From: Streptomyces fumigatiscleroticus
GTDB taxonomy: Bacteria > Actinomycetota > Actinomycetes > Streptomycetales > Streptomycetaceae
Length of the DNA stretch: 64,000 nucleotides
Direction: 5' to 3'
NCBI RefSeq assembly: GCF_014647975.1
Contig: NZ_BMQF01000004.1
Location: 124,001-188,000 of the forward strand
Shown here piece by piece: positions 18,352-26,747 of this stretch. Position 1 is the stretch's first letter, and each line of letters begins with the position of its first letter. Below the pieces are notes generated by a model. The model searched no databases. It saw only the letters and a list, made by a program, of their open reading frames with translations, and was not told the DNA's origin. Position numbers and translations under genes: made by a program.

Positions 18352-18890
18352 GGGCCCGGCGGCTACCGCGCCGGGACCACCGCCGGGGCCGGTGCGTAGC
18401 CGGTGGGCCGGGCCATGAAGGCGCCACGGCCCTGCGAACGGCCACGGAGCCCGGCCGGGTGGCCCCCGGTACGGGAAGGGCCACCCCCGCACGGCAAGGC
18501 GCGGGCCCGGCGGCTACCGCGCCGGGACCACCGCCGGGGCCGGTGCGCAGCCGGGGGGCCGGGCCATGAAGGCGCCACGGCCCTGCGAACGGCCACGCAG
18601 CCCGGCCGGGGAGCCCCTCCCGGCACGGGAAGGCCCCCCGCACGGCAAGGCGCGGGCCCGGCGGCTACCGCGCCGGGACCACCGCCGGGGCCGGTGCGCA
18701 GCCGGGGGGCCGGGCCATGAAGGCGCCACGGCCCTGCGAACGGCCACGCAGCCCGGCCGGGGAGCCCCTCCCGGCACGGGAAGGCCCCCCGCACGGCAAG
18801 GCGCGGGCCCGGCGGCTACCGCGCCGGGACCACCGCCGGGGCCGGTGCGTAGCCGGTGGGCCGGGCCGTGAAGGTGCCGCGGCCCTGGGT
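18352..18890. repeat. 151-bp tandem repeat: duplicated 3' end of the EF-G paralogue gene
   Basis: The CTACCGCGCCGGGACC segment occurs at 18363, 18514, 18665 and 18816, an exact 151-base period. The rightmost copy is the real end of the EF-G-like gene. The three extra copies to its left each contain a reverse-strand version of its last 28 or so codons (ending [16 protein letters not shown] or the ARPPGCAPAP variant, then TAG) plus about 60 bases of downstream sequence. Copies are nearly identical to one another and a little diverged from the gene. Confidence 0.93.
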
Positions 18891-20870
18891 GCGGCTGCGC
18901 AGCCGGGTCGCGTAGCCGAACAGCTCGGCCAGCGGCACGGTCGCGGTGACGACGGCGGCGCCCGCGCGGGCGGCCGAGCCGGTCACTCGGCCGCGCCGTG
19001 CCGCCAGGTCACCGAGGACGCCGCCCACCGCGTCCCCGGGCACGGTGACGGTGACCTCGGCGACCGGTTCCAGCAGCACCATCGCCGAGGCCCGCAGCGC
19101 CTCGCGCAGCCCGAGCCGGCCGGCCGTGCGGAAGGCCGTCTCCGAGGAGTCCTTCACATGGGTCGAGCCGTCGGTGAGCGTGACGCGCAGCCCGGTCACC
19201 CGGTGCCCGCCGAGCGGTCCCTCGGCCAGGGCGTCCCGGCAGCCGGCCTCGACGGCCCGCACGTACTCCTGCGGTACGCGTCCGCCGACGACGGCCGAGC
19301 GGAACTCGAATCCGCTCACGCCCTCCTCCAGCGGCTCGACGTCGAGCACGACATGCGCGAACTGGCCCGCGCCGCCGTCCTGTTTGACGTGCCGGAAGAC
19401 CTGACCGGACACGCCGCGCGCCACCGTCTCGCGGTAACTCACGCGCGGGCGGCCGACGTTGACGTCGATCCCGTGGTCGCGCCGCATCCTCTCCACGGCC
19501 ACCTCCAGGTGCAGCTCCCCCATGCCGGACAGCACCGTCTGCCCGGTCTCCGGGTCGGTCCGCACCACCAGCGACGGGTCCTCCTCCGCCAGCCGTGCCA
19601 GCGCCGACGCCAGCCGCTCGGTCTCGGTGGACCCGCGGGCCTCGACCGCCACGGAGACGACCGGTTCGGCCACGCCGGGCGGTTCCAGGACGAGCGGGGC
19701 GCCCGGCGCGCACAGCGTCGAGCCGGCCCGGGCGGACTTCAGCCCGACCACGGCCACGATGTCCCCGGCGACCGCCCGGTCCACCTGGGCGTGGCGGTCG
19801 GCCTGCACCCGCAGAACGCGCCCGATCCGCTCGGCGCGCCGCGCACCCGCGTCCCACACGGTGTCCCCCTTCCCGATCGTCCCCGAGTACAGCCGCAGGT
19901 ACGTCAGCCGCCCCGTCGGCGTCGCGTTGACCTTGAACGCCAGGGCCGCCAGCGGTGCCGCCGGGTCGGCGGCCCGTTCCTGCTCCTCGCCGTCGCCGCC
20001 GGTGCCGCGCACCGGGGGCACGTCGAGCGGTGAGGGCAGATAGGCGGTGACGGCGTCGAGCAGCGGCTCGATGCCGCGGTTGCGGTACGCCGAACCGCAC
20101 AGCACCACCACGCCGTCCCCGTCGCGGGTCACGTCGCGCAGCGCCGCGGCGAGGGTGGCCTCGGAGAGCGTCTCCCGGTCGCAGAACTCCTCCAGCGCGG
20201 CCGGGTGCAGCCCGGCGACCGCCTCCTCCAGCAGCCGGCGCCGCCGGGCCGCCTCCTCGCGCAGCTCCTCGGGGACCGGGCCCTCCTGGACGCCGTCCCC
20301 GCCGTCGGCCCACACCAGCGCCCGCATGCGCACCAGGTCGACGACGCCGGTGAAGGCGTCCTCCGCCCCGATGGGCAGCTGGACGACGAGCGGCGCCGGG
20401 TGCAGCCGCTCCCGGACGGAGGCGACGGCGGTGTCGAGGTCGGCGCCCGCGCGGTCCATCTTGTTGACGAACGCGATGCGCGGTACGCCGTGCCGGTCGG
20501 CCTGCCGCCAGACGGACTCGCTCTGCGGCTCGACGCCCGCGACGGCGTCGAAGACGGCGACCGCGCCGTCGAGGACGCGCAGCGAACGCTCCACCTCGTC
20601 GGCGAAGTCGACATGGCCCGGGGTGTCGATGAGGTTGATCCGGTGGCCGTCCCAGACGCAGCTGACCGCCGCGGCGAAGATGGTGATGCCGCGGTCGCGC
20701 TCCTGCGGGTCGAAGTCGGTGACGGTGGTGCCGTCGTGGACCTCGCCGCGCTTGTGCGTGGTGCCGGTGGCGTACAGGATCCGCTCGGTGACGGTGGTCT
20801 TGCCCGCGTCGACGTGGGCGAGGATGCCGAGGTTGCGGACGGCGGAGAGGGCGTTGAGGTGGGTGCGCAC
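18816..20870 (-). CDS. Elongation factor G paralogue / ribosomal-protection-type GTPase
   Basis: A 684-aa translational GTPase starting at GTG 20870. G1 is [10 protein letters not shown]2 RGITI, G3 DTPGHVDF, G4 NKMD, and G5 CGSAYRNRG; domains II-V follow, with [12 protein letters not shown] and the ENQ-like [23 protein letters not shown]. This is the second EF-G class of Streptomyces (SCO6589-like), not the housekeeping fusA, which sits in the str operon. It could aid ribosome recycling or protect ribosomes from an antibiotic. The C-terminus has an unusual tail, [16 protein letters not shown], and exactly this 3' end is tandemly repeated downstream. Confidence 0.85.
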   Translation of the reverse strand: MRTHLNALSAVRNLGILAHVDAGKTTVTERILYATGTTHKRGEVHDGTTVTDFDPQERDRGITIFAAAVSCVWDGHRINLIDTPGHVDFADEVERSLRVLDGAVAVFDAVAGVEPQSESVWRQADRHGVPRIAFVNKMDRAGADLDTAVASVRERLHPAPLVVQLPIGAEDAFTGVVDLVRMRALVWADGGDGVQEGPVPEELREEAARRRRLLEEAVAGLHPAALEEFCDRETLSEATLAAALRDVTRDGDGVVVLCGSAYRNRGIEPLLDAVTAYLPSPLDVPPVRGTGGDGEEQERAADPAAPLAALAFKVNATPTGRLTYLRLYSGTIGKGDTVWDAGARRAERIGRVLRVQADRHAQVDRAVAGDIVAVVGLKSARAGSTLCAPGAPLVLEPPGVAEPVVSVAVEARGSTETERLASALARLAEEDPSLVVRTDPETGQTVLSGMGELHLEVAVERMRRDHGIDVNVGRPRVSYRETVARGVSGQVFRHVKQDGGAGQFAHVVLDVEPLEEGVSGFEFRSAVVGGRVPQEYVRAVEAGCRDALAEGPLGGHRVTGLRVTLTDGSTHVKDSSETAFRTAGRLGLREALRASAMVLLEPVAEVTVTVPGDAVGGVLGDLAARRGRVTGSAARAGAAVVTATVPLAELFGYATRLRSRTQGRGTFTARPTGYAPAPAVVPAR

Positions 20871-21242
20871 GGCCTGTGGCCTTTCGCTGGAATCGTGACA
20901 GGGCGGCGCGATCGGCCCGGGACGGGACGGGACGGTACGTCAGCTACCGTGCGCGGACGTGCTCTTCAGGCGCGTCGGAGTCACGTCACGGGGCACACCG
21001 GTGCCGGCCGCGCAGCGGGCACCGGGCGGGCGAGGACACGAGGATCACCTCGTACCGCGCACGGGGAGCGACGACAGCGGTGCGGTCACGCACGGCCGGG
21101 CTCCCCTCGCTCGTCACGACGACGCGCCGCCGGCTGATGGGCGGCGCGTGCTGGCGCTGTTGAGTCTAGGCAGGCAGGACGGGGCCGGGCACGGCATTTT
21201 TCCGCGGGGCCGGCGACGGCGGCCGGCCCCGCACCGCCTGGC
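20871..21242. other. Intergenic region upstream of the EF-G paralogue, with a hairpin
   Basis: No gene is supported in these 372 bases. A tandem CGGGA run lies near 20919-20933. A perfect 11-base hairpin (GCGGGGCCGGC at 21204-21214 with GCCGGCCCCGC at 21222-21232) lies 11 bases after the stop of the metallo-hydrolase gene and is its likely terminator. The EF-G promoter should lie between about 20900 and 21150 but no clear hexamers stand out. Confidence 0.6.
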
Positions 21243-22022
21243 TCAGTCCGTCCGCAGCCGGTCGGCCAGCCCGGCCTCGGTGAAGGCCTTCACCACGTCC
21301 TCGCGGCCCTCGGTGAAGTGGCCCCAGCTGTCGCAGTGGACGGGCACGACGCGCCGGGCGCCGAGGATACGGGCCGCTTCGGCGGCACCGGCGCCGTCCA
21401 GGACCAGCAGCGCGCCGTCGAAGAGCGCCGTGCGGGGCGCGCCGGCGAAGAGGACCGCGGTGTCGACGGGGCCGAACCGGCCGGCGATCTCCCGGACCGC
21501 GTCCAGGGAGGCGTTGTCACCGCTGACGTAGACCGTGGGCAGGCCGTCGGCGGTCAGGACGAAGCCGACGACCTGGCCGGCCACGGGCTCGACCTCCGCG
21601 CGCGTCCCGGGCCCGTGCACGGCGGGCACGCCGGTCACGGTCACCGTGGTGCCGCCGGGCCCGCGCAGCTCGACGGAGTCCCAGTCCGCCAGGCCCCGCG
21701 CACCGTTCCCGAGCCGCTCGGCGCCGCCGGGTGTGGTCAGCGTGAGCGGCACGTCGGCGAGGAGGGCCCGGCCGGAGCGGTCGAGGTTGTCGGGGTGCTC
21801 GTCGTGGGAGAGGAGCACCGCGTCGATACGGCCCAGGTCGGCCGGTGTGGTGCGGGACGGCGCGGTCTTGGTGAGGGCGCGGCCGTCGCCGAGGGGGTAG
21901 TCGCCGGGTGCGTCGAAGGTCGGGTCGGTGAGGAGACGCAGGCCGCCGTAGTCGATGAGGGCGGTGGGACCGCCGTAGGTGTGGACGGGGACGGGGGCGG
22001 GAGCGGTCTGGGACGAGGACAC
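21243..22022 (-). CDS. MBL-fold metallo-hydrolase (UlaG-like)
   Basis: A 259-aa beta-lactamase-fold protein. The metal motif is SHDEHPDNLD, the variant of HxHxDH seen in UlaG/YcjZ-like hydrolases; VHGPG gives the next His, SGDNAS the bridging Asp, and VPVHCDSWGHF the last His. Substrate unknown; relatives cleave lactones or phosphodiesters. It is divergent from the CGNR-type regulator, with a 13-bp inverted repeat between them, so it is probably the regulator's target. Confidence 0.88.
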   Translation of the reverse strand: MSSSQTAPAPVPVHTYGGPTALIDYGGLRLLTDPTFDAPGDYPLGDGRALTKTAPSRTTPADLGRIDAVLLSHDEHPDNLDRSGRALLADVPLTLTTPGGAERLGNGARGLADWDSVELRGPGGTTVTVTGVPAVHGPGTRAEVEPVAGQVVGFVLTADGLPTVYVSGDNASLDAVREIAGRFGPVDTAVLFAGAPRTALFDGALLVLDGAGAAEAARILGARRVVPVHCDSWGHFTEGREDVVKAFTEAGLADRLRTD

Positions 22023-22045
22023 GGAGCAAGCACCTCACAGCCGAG

Positions 22046-22079
22046 TTGTCACGGATGGCAAAGCGTCCATCCGTGACAA
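22046..22079. promoter_or_regulatory. 13-bp perfect inverted repeat between hydrolase and CGNR regulator
   Basis: TTGTCACGGATGG (22046-22058), eight bases, then CCATCCGTGACAA (22067-22079). A third CACGGATG half-site follows at 22097-22104. The site lies 24 bases before the hydrolase start and 40 before the regulator start, so one regulator bound here can control both. The CGNR protein is the obvious candidate. Confidence 0.7.
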
Positions 22080-22119
22080 GGACGGTAGTCGTATCTCACG
22101 GATGCGCGCAAGCCGTACC

Positions 22120-22746
22120 ATGAGAACCATGAGGGAGACCGTGAACGGCGAGCCCGGGCCCGTGGAGCCGGCCGTGCCGCCCGCACCGGGTGCGGAGCAG
22201 TACCCGGCGCTCGACCTGGCCAACAGCGCGATCGTCCTGCCCGGCGGGCGGTTCCTCGATCTCCTCGGCACCCCCGGGGCCGCGGGCCGCTGGCTGGCCG
22301 GGCACGGACTCGCCCCGGCCGACGCCGGTCTGGGGGAGGTGTGCGCGGCCCGGCTGCGCTCCCTGCGCGAGCAGGTCCGCGCGCTGGTCGCCTCCCGCGT
22401 CGACGGCTGTCCGGCGCCGTCCGACGCCCTGGCCGCGGTCAACGAGGCGATGACGAAGGCCCCGGCCGCCGCCCTGCTGCGCTGGGAACCGGCACGAGGG
22501 CTGCACCGGGCCGTGACCCACCCCGCCGACCGGATCGTCGAGCACGCCCTGGCGGCCCTCGCCACGGACGCCGCCGACCTGCTCACCGGAGCGGACGCCG
22601 GCCGGCTCACCGCCTGCGGCTCACCGCCCTGCAACCGTTTCCTGCTGCGGCACGGACGCCGGCACTGGTGCTCCACGCGCTGCGGCGACCGCGCCCGCGC
22701 CGCCCGGGCCTACGCCCGCCGCACCGGCCGCCCGGCAGAGGCCTGA
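22120..22746 (+). CDS. ABATE-domain / CGNR zinc-finger transcriptional regulator
   Basis: About 208 aa from ATG 22120 (ATG 22129 is an alternative). The N-terminal half carries the ABATE ligand domain pattern (YPALDLANS, then LRSLREQVRALV). The C-terminus is the CGNR zinc finger: TACGSPPCNRFLLRHGRRHWCSTRCGDRARAARAY, with four cysteines in C-x4-C and C-x3-C pairs (written here from its parts: CGSPPC and CSTRC). The usual CGNR reads CGDR. Such proteins bind DNA as metabolite-responsive regulators. Divergent from the MBL hydrolase. Its 3' end overlaps the opposite-strand membrane gene by 126 bases. Confidence 0.85.
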   Translation: MRTMRETVNGEPGPVEPAVPPAPGAEQYPALDLANSAIVLPGGRFLDLLGTPGAAGRWLAGHGLAPADAGLGEVCAARLRSLREQVRALVASRVDGCPAPSDALAAVNEAMTKAPAAALLRWEPARGLHRAVTHPADRIVEHALAALATDAADLLTGADAGRLTACGSPPCNRFLLRHGRRHWCSTRCGDRARAARAYARRTGRPAEA

Positions 22747-23322
22747 ACCGCCTCGGTACGGGGGTCGGCCGACGTAGGGCAGTCCGGCGCGGCGGCCGTC
22801 GCCCAGGGCCCGGCAGTCGTCGTACCAGGGCGCGTCGGCCGCCCGGCGGCACACCGTGCGCGCGCGGCGGTACCGCCCACGGGCGTCCCGCACCGCCTCG
22901 GCCACGGCCCAGAACGCGAGGACCGGCAGGGCCCAGCGGATCCAGGCGGCCGGCACCAGGGCGGCCACGGCCGCGCCGACCGCGCCCACCGTCAGGAACA
23001 GGCCACGCAGCGCCCGGACATGGCCCGTCGGGCCCGGCCGGACGGCGGTCGCCTCCCCGTCCTCCTCGCCGTCCTGGGTGCCCGGCAGGGTGGAGGGCCA
23101 GGTGACGCGGGCGAGCCGGGGCGCGGCCACGAGCCCCCGGAGCGGGAGGTGGAGCACCGACGCATGGGCGACGGCCCGCACCCCGCCGCCGGGAACGGTC
23201 CAGGCCAGGACCGCGCAGAGGGCCGCGACCGCCGCATGCAGCCAGGGCACGACGACCCGCCGGAGCGCCAACCGGCCCTCGGTCCGCGCCAGTTCCCTCG
23301 TCCCGTCGTTCATCGCCGGCAT
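22621..23322 (-). CDS. Hypothetical membrane protein
   Basis: About 233 aa starting near ATG 23322 (MPAMNDGTREL; ATG 23313 also possible). Hydrophobic stretches lie near residues 23-43 (LHAAVAALCAVLAWTV) and 110-150 (LFLTVGAVGAAVAALV, then WALPVLAFWAVAEAV), so two to four membrane passes are likely. The charged linker between them is rich in Asp/Glu (DGEEDGEA). The C-terminal 60 residues are Gly/Ala/Pro-rich and overlap the convergent CGNR gene; the real gene may be shorter. No family recognised. Confidence 0.6.
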   Translation of the reverse strand: MPAMNDGTRELARTEGRLALRRVVVPWLHAAVAALCAVLAWTVPGGGVRAVAHASVLHLPLRGLVAAPRLARVTWPSTLPGTQDGEEDGEATAVRPGPTGHVRALRGLFLTVGAVGAAVAALVPAAWIRWALPVLAFWAVAEAVRDARGRYRRARTVCRRAADAPWYDDCRALGDGRRAGLPYVGRPPYRGGSGLCRAAGAAGVGPGGAGAVAAARGAPVPASVPQQETVAGR

Positions 23323-23485
23323 CCGTCCCCCCGGATGGATGCGGTGATCATGCCTCCCCGCCCGCGCACACGGCACCGTGGGGGCATCCGCCGCCCCGCG
23401 GGATGTGGCCGGATCACAGCGCATGGCCGGAACGCTCACGTGACTTCCGCTCATTGCCGTTGTTGCTGACCGGTACCGTTTGGCC

Positions 23486-24214
23486 ATGGCTCTTTCCGGA
23501 ACTAGTGCTACCGATGAGAACCCCGGGCCGGCCCGGGCCGTCAAGGCCACCGCTCGCCGGCTGCTGGAGAAGCTGGGCGCCCAGGGACTGTCCCTGGATG
23601 CCGTCGCCCATGGCAGCGGTCTCGCCGTCACCGAGGTGCAAGCCGTCTTCCCGCACCGGGACGATCTGCTGACCGCGCTGGTCATCGACGCGTACAACGC
23701 CTCCGCCGCCGCGATGGAGCAGGCCGACCGGGCCGCCGTGGACGCCGGTGCGCCGGCGGGCGCGCGACTGCTCGCGGTCACGCGGGCGCTGCGGCAGTGG
23801 TCCTTCGACCACCCCGCCGAGTTCGCGCTGATCTACGGTTCGCCCGTTCCAGACTACCACGCCCCGCAGGAGACGGTGCCGCCCGCCTCGCGCACGCCGG
23901 CGGTGCTGGCCGGGATCGTGCGGTCGGCTCTTCAGGCCGGTGAACTCACGCCGCCGCGGCGGGCGTTGCCCGGTCCGCCGCTGATCCGGCCGGAGGCCGA
24001 GGCGCTCTTCGGCGGGGTGCCCGAGGCACCGTTTACGGACATCATCGAGCGCGGCATCGTCCTGTGGAGCAATCTGATCGGGCTGCTGGTGTTCCAGGTC
24101 TTCAACCGCACCCATGACAGTGTCCGGGACGAGTCCGCGTTCTTCGACTTCGCCGTCGCCGTGGCGGCCGAGGGCATCGGACTTAAGGTTCCCGCCGGCG
24201 AACACACCGACTAG
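23486..24214 (+). CDS. TetR/AcrR family regulator
   Basis: About 242 aa from ATG 23486. The N-terminal helix-turn-helix (ARRLLEKLGAQGLSLDAVAHGSGLAVTEVQAVFPHRDDLLTALV, seen as residues 17-60) is TetR-like though degenerate in the first helix. The C-terminal domain (WSFDHPAEFALIYGSPVPDYHAP) is the WHG/TetR_C type found in many Streptomyces regulators. It is 41 bases upstream of the MAB_1171c-type membrane gene on the same strand. Confidence 0.85.
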   Translation: MALSGTSATDENPGPARAVKATARRLLEKLGAQGLSLDAVAHGSGLAVTEVQAVFPHRDDLLTALVIDAYNASAAAMEQADRAAVDAGAPAGARLLAVTRALRQWSFDHPAEFALIYGSPVPDYHAPQETVPPASRTPAVLAGIVRSALQAGELTPPRRALPGPPLIRPEAEALFGGVPEAPFTDIIERGIVLWSNLIGLLVFQVFNRTHDSVRDESAFFDFAVAVAAEGIGLKVPAGEHTD

Positions 24215-24255
24215 ACCGTCCGCCGCGTGCCCGGCACCGGCGGGGAGATCAGGCC

Positions 24256-25401
24256 GTGAACACCATCAAGACCCTCTGCTTCGTCATCGCGGCGCTTTCG
24301 TCGTATGCCGCGCTCGTCTACCGGCTGTGCCAGATACGGCGCAGTTGGCGCGACAACGCCTACCGCGCACTGGTGGTCACCCTTCTGCTCCAGTGCCTGA
24401 CCTTCACGATGGGGGCCGTCGCCATGGGGAGCGAGAGCTTCCTGGGCGTCGGCAACCTCGCCATCCTGGTGATGCACGTGTCGGCGGTGGCCTTCTGCGT
24501 CAGCGCGCAGATCATCCTGCTGCGCTGGGCGGCCACCGGCGAGGAGGCGGTCTGGCGGACCCGCTCGTGGCTGATCACCGGGGTCGCCCTGAACGCGCTG
24601 CTCATCGCGCTCTTCTTCGTCGCCGACGGCCCCGGCCGGCCGGCCTCGGACTTCAACACCGGCAGCGGCCAGCCCCTGGTCCTGACCTATCTGCTGGTCT
24701 TCATCGCCTCCCAGGCGGTCCCCTGCGTCACCATCTTCCGCCAGTGCGGCCCCTACGCCCGTATGGCCGGGCAGACCTCGCTGGGCCAGGCGCTGCGGCT
24801 GCTCTCCGTCACCGCGGTGATCCTCTTCCTGTACTGCCTGGCCAGGACGGTGAACATCCTCACCGCCGCGAGCGGGCTCGACATCGGGGCCTGGCAGCTG
24901 GCCGCCTCCGTGTTCAGCGCGGCGGGCATCGTGACCCTCTCGCTCAGCCTGACGATCTCCTCCTGGGGGCCGTCGGCCGGCCGGCTGCTGGAGTGGTGGC
25001 GCAACTACCGGTCGTACCGGGTCCTCTATCCGCTCTGGCGGGACCTGTACGAGTCCTCCCCGGACATCGTGCTGGAGCCGCCCGGCGCCTCGGTCTCCGA
25101 CCTCGACTACCGTCTGCACCGGCGGGTCATCGAGATACGGGACGGCTGGCGGGATCTGCGTCCCTACATCGACCGCGCCCCGAACGGCGCGGGCCCCGCG
25201 CACCCGGAGGCGAGCGAGGAGTCCCGGCAGGCCTACGCGGAAGCGGCGCAGATCAGACGGGCCCTGGACGCCAAGCGCACCGGCACCGTGCCTGTCGACA
25301 ACAAGGACGCCGGCGACTTCGAGGAACGCGATACGGACAACTTCACCGCGGAGGTCACATGGCTCACCAAGGTCGCATCCGCCTACCGTAAGCTCGGCTA
25401 G
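24256..25401 (+). CDS. MAB_1171c-type integral membrane protein
   Basis: A 381-aa protein beginning at GTG 24256. Seven hydrophobic segments fill residues 1-250, followed by a cytoplasmic tail with YRSYRVLYPLWRDLYESSPDIVLEPP and YRLHRRVIEIRDGWRDLRPYI. These motifs define the family annotated as MAB_1171c putative transporter. Its members regularly sit beside XRE regulators and ImmA/IrrE peptidases in actinomycetes, as here. Substrate and direction of transport are unknown. Two strong hairpins follow the stop. Confidence 0.8.
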   Translation: MNTIKTLCFVIAALSSYAALVYRLCQIRRSWRDNAYRALVVTLLLQCLTFTMGAVAMGSESFLGVGNLAILVMHVSAVAFCVSAQIILLRWAATGEEAVWRTRSWLITGVALNALLIALFFVADGPGRPASDFNTGSGQPLVLTYLLVFIASQAVPCVTIFRQCGPYARMAGQTSLGQALRLLSVTAVILFLYCLARTVNILTAASGLDIGAWQLAASVFSAAGIVTLSLSLTISSWGPSAGRLLEWWRNYRSYRVLYPLWRDLYESSPDIVLEPPGASVSDLDYRLHRRVIEIRDGWRDLRPYIDRAPNGAGPAHPEASEESRQAYAEAAQIRRALDAKRTGTVPVDNKDAGDFEERDTDNFTAEVTWLTKVASAYRKLG

Positions 25402-25414
25402 CGGGTCGAGAACT

Positions 25415-25448
25415 CCCGCCCGGTCTGTCCCCCGTCGGACCGGGCGGG
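25415..25448 (+). terminator. Terminator after the MAB_1171c gene
   Basis: CCCGCCCGGTC (25415-25425) pairs with GACCGGGCGGG (25438-25448), followed by TTTCCCC. It begins 13 bases after the stop codon. Confidence 0.75.
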
Positions 25449-25489
25449 TTTCCCCGTACTCCCCCGTTACCCCGTTACCCCCGTTCTTC

Positions 25490-25535
25490 CTGGTCCGGCC
25501 GGGGGCGGAGGATTCCCCGCCCCCGGCCGGACCAG
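25490..25535. terminator. Very strong 19-bp hairpin
   Basis: CTGGTCCGGCCGGGGGCGG (25490-25508) and its exact complement (25517-25535) flank an 8-base loop. Between this and the preceding terminator are three CCCCGTTAC-like direct repeats (about 25459-25487). It insulates the following XRE/ImmA unit from upstream read-through. Confidence 0.75.
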
Positions 25536-25579
25536 GCCGATGTCACCGCAGTCAACTCGGCTACCCCCGTGAGCGAAGT

Positions 25580-25667
25580 TAGCTGTCAGCTATCGGCGGG
25601 ATCCACCGTGGCGGAGTTCCGGCCGATTGTCAACTGGCAGCTAATCTGCGAGAGTTAGAATTAGCTG
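25580..25667. promoter_or_regulatory. Cluster of TTAGCTG half-sites upstream of the XRE gene
   Basis: TAGCTG-T-CAGCTA is a perfect palindrome at 25580-25592. A second pair is CAGCTAAT (25638-25645) and ATTAGCTG (25660-25667), perfect 8-base arms around 14 bases. The last half-site ends 37 bases before the XRE start. The stretch is AT-richer than its surroundings. It fits an autoregulatory XRE operator. Confidence 0.6.
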
Positions 25668-25704
25668 AGGGCAAGGCCGAGGAGGTGGCGGAAGGAGACT
25701 CGCG

Positions 25705-26145
25705 ATGTCCGAGACGGACGACCGGCCCGTGCTGGCACTGCGGCTGGACAACCTGTTCAGGACGGTCCGCCCCAAGGGCAGGCACTGGACCAACGCCGAG
25801 GTGGCGGAGGAGCTGAAGCGGGCCAACCCCGAGCTCAAGGTCGGCGGTGTGTATCTGTCGCAGTTGCGGACGGGCAAGCGCTCCAATCCCTCCCCCGACC
25901 TCCTGGCCGCCCTGGCCCGCTTCTTCGGTGTGTCGGTCGCCTACTTCTTCGACGACGAGGTGGCCGAGTCGGTGCTCGGCGAGCTCGCCGCCGTCGAGGC
26001 GCTGCGGCAGGCGGGCGTGCGCGCCGTGGCGATGCGCGCGGCCGGGATGAAGAAGGAGAACCTCCAGGCCATCACGGCCATCATGGACCAGTACCGGCAG
26101 TTGCAGGGCCTGCCGCCCGTCACCGACCCCTCGACGCCGGAGTGA
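25705..26145 (+). CDS. XRE-family transcriptional regulator
   Basis: A 146-aa protein. Residues 8-75 form the helix-turn-helix: LDNLFRTVRPKGRHWTNAEVAEELKRANP, then VGGVYLSQLRTGKRSNPSPDLLAALARFFGVSVAYFFDD (the recognition segment and following helix). The C-terminal part (MRAAGMKKENLQAITAIMDQYRQ) is a typical dimer/effector tail. GGAGG-rich sequence precedes the ATG. It is followed one base later by the ImmA/IrrE peptidase gene, the classical repressor/antirepressor pair. Confidence 0.9.
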   Translation: MSETDDRPVLALRLDNLFRTVRPKGRHWTNAEVAEELKRANPELKVGGVYLSQLRTGKRSNPSPDLLAALARFFGVSVAYFFDDEVAESVLGELAAVEALRQAGVRAVAMRAAGMKKENLQAITAIMDQYRQLQGLPPVTDPSTPE

Positions 26146-26146
26146 G

Positions 26147-26737
26147 GTGGGCGGACGGGTGAGAGGCGCCAGGAGGGGATCGCCGGCCGACCAGGAACGC
26201 CGCAGCCGGCTCAAGAAGCTGCGCAAGGACGGCGCGCAGCGCATCGCCGGCCTCGGTCTGCCGCAGGTCGCCGATGTCGCCGAGCTCTGCCGCCACCTCG
26301 GCGAGTCCCGCGGCCGTCCGATCACGCTGGTCCCGATGCAGATGCCCGCCTCGCATCCGTGCGGCATGTGGGTCGCCGCCCGCGACGAGGACCTCATCTT
26401 CTACGACGCCAACACCACCAGCGCCCATCAGGAGCACATCATCTTGCACGAGCTGGGCCACATCATCTGCTGCCATCGCGGGGCGGGCTGGCTGGACGAG
26501 GCGAGTGCCCGCCTGCTCTTCCCCAACCTCGACCCCGACCTCGTGCGCGACATGCTCCTGCGCGCGACCTACGACGACGTCCAGGAGCAGGAGGCGGAGG
26601 TCATCGCCTATCTGCTCGCCCAGCGGGTGGGCGGCGCCGGGGACCGGCGGGCCGCGCCGCCGGACGAGGACCCCGGGCAGGACGGGGAGTCCGAGCGGAC
26701 CGCCACGCTCAGCCGTATCCAGCGCACCCTGATCTGA
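26147..26737 (+). CDS. ImmA/IrrE-family metallopeptidase
   Basis: About 196 aa from GTG 26147 (GTG 26159 is an alternative). The zinc motif is ILHELGHIICCH (HExxH), with the third ligand region EQEAEVIAYLLAQ (the E-x-x-A-x-x-F/Y-A class motif). ImmA-type enzymes cleave an XRE repressor when a signal arrives, switching on mobile-element or stress genes. Here the target should be the adjacent XRE protein. The MAB_1171c gene upstream may be part of the regulated set. No phage structural genes are nearby. Confidence 0.9.
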   Translation: MGGRVRGARRGSPADQERRSRLKKLRKDGAQRIAGLGLPQVADVAELCRHLGESRGRPITLVPMQMPASHPCGMWVAARDEDLIFYDANTTSAHQEHIILHELGHIICCHRGAGWLDEASARLLFPNLDPDLVRDMLLRATYDDVQEQEAEVIAYLLAQRVGGAGDRRAAPPDEDPGQDGESERTATLSRIQRTLI

Positions 26738-26747
26738 CGTGCGCCGC

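Noticed and set aside
18036..18871. Several ORFs over the repeat arrays coding for Pro/Gly/Ala/Arg repeats
   Set aside because: Repeat length divisible by three keeps all frames open; no start-site or codon evidence supports translation.
18816..20870. Housekeeping fusA or a named tetracycline-resistance gene
   Set aside because: It is not next to rpsL/rpsG/tuf, and nothing in the sequence alone separates an EF-G paralogue from a ribosomal protection protein.
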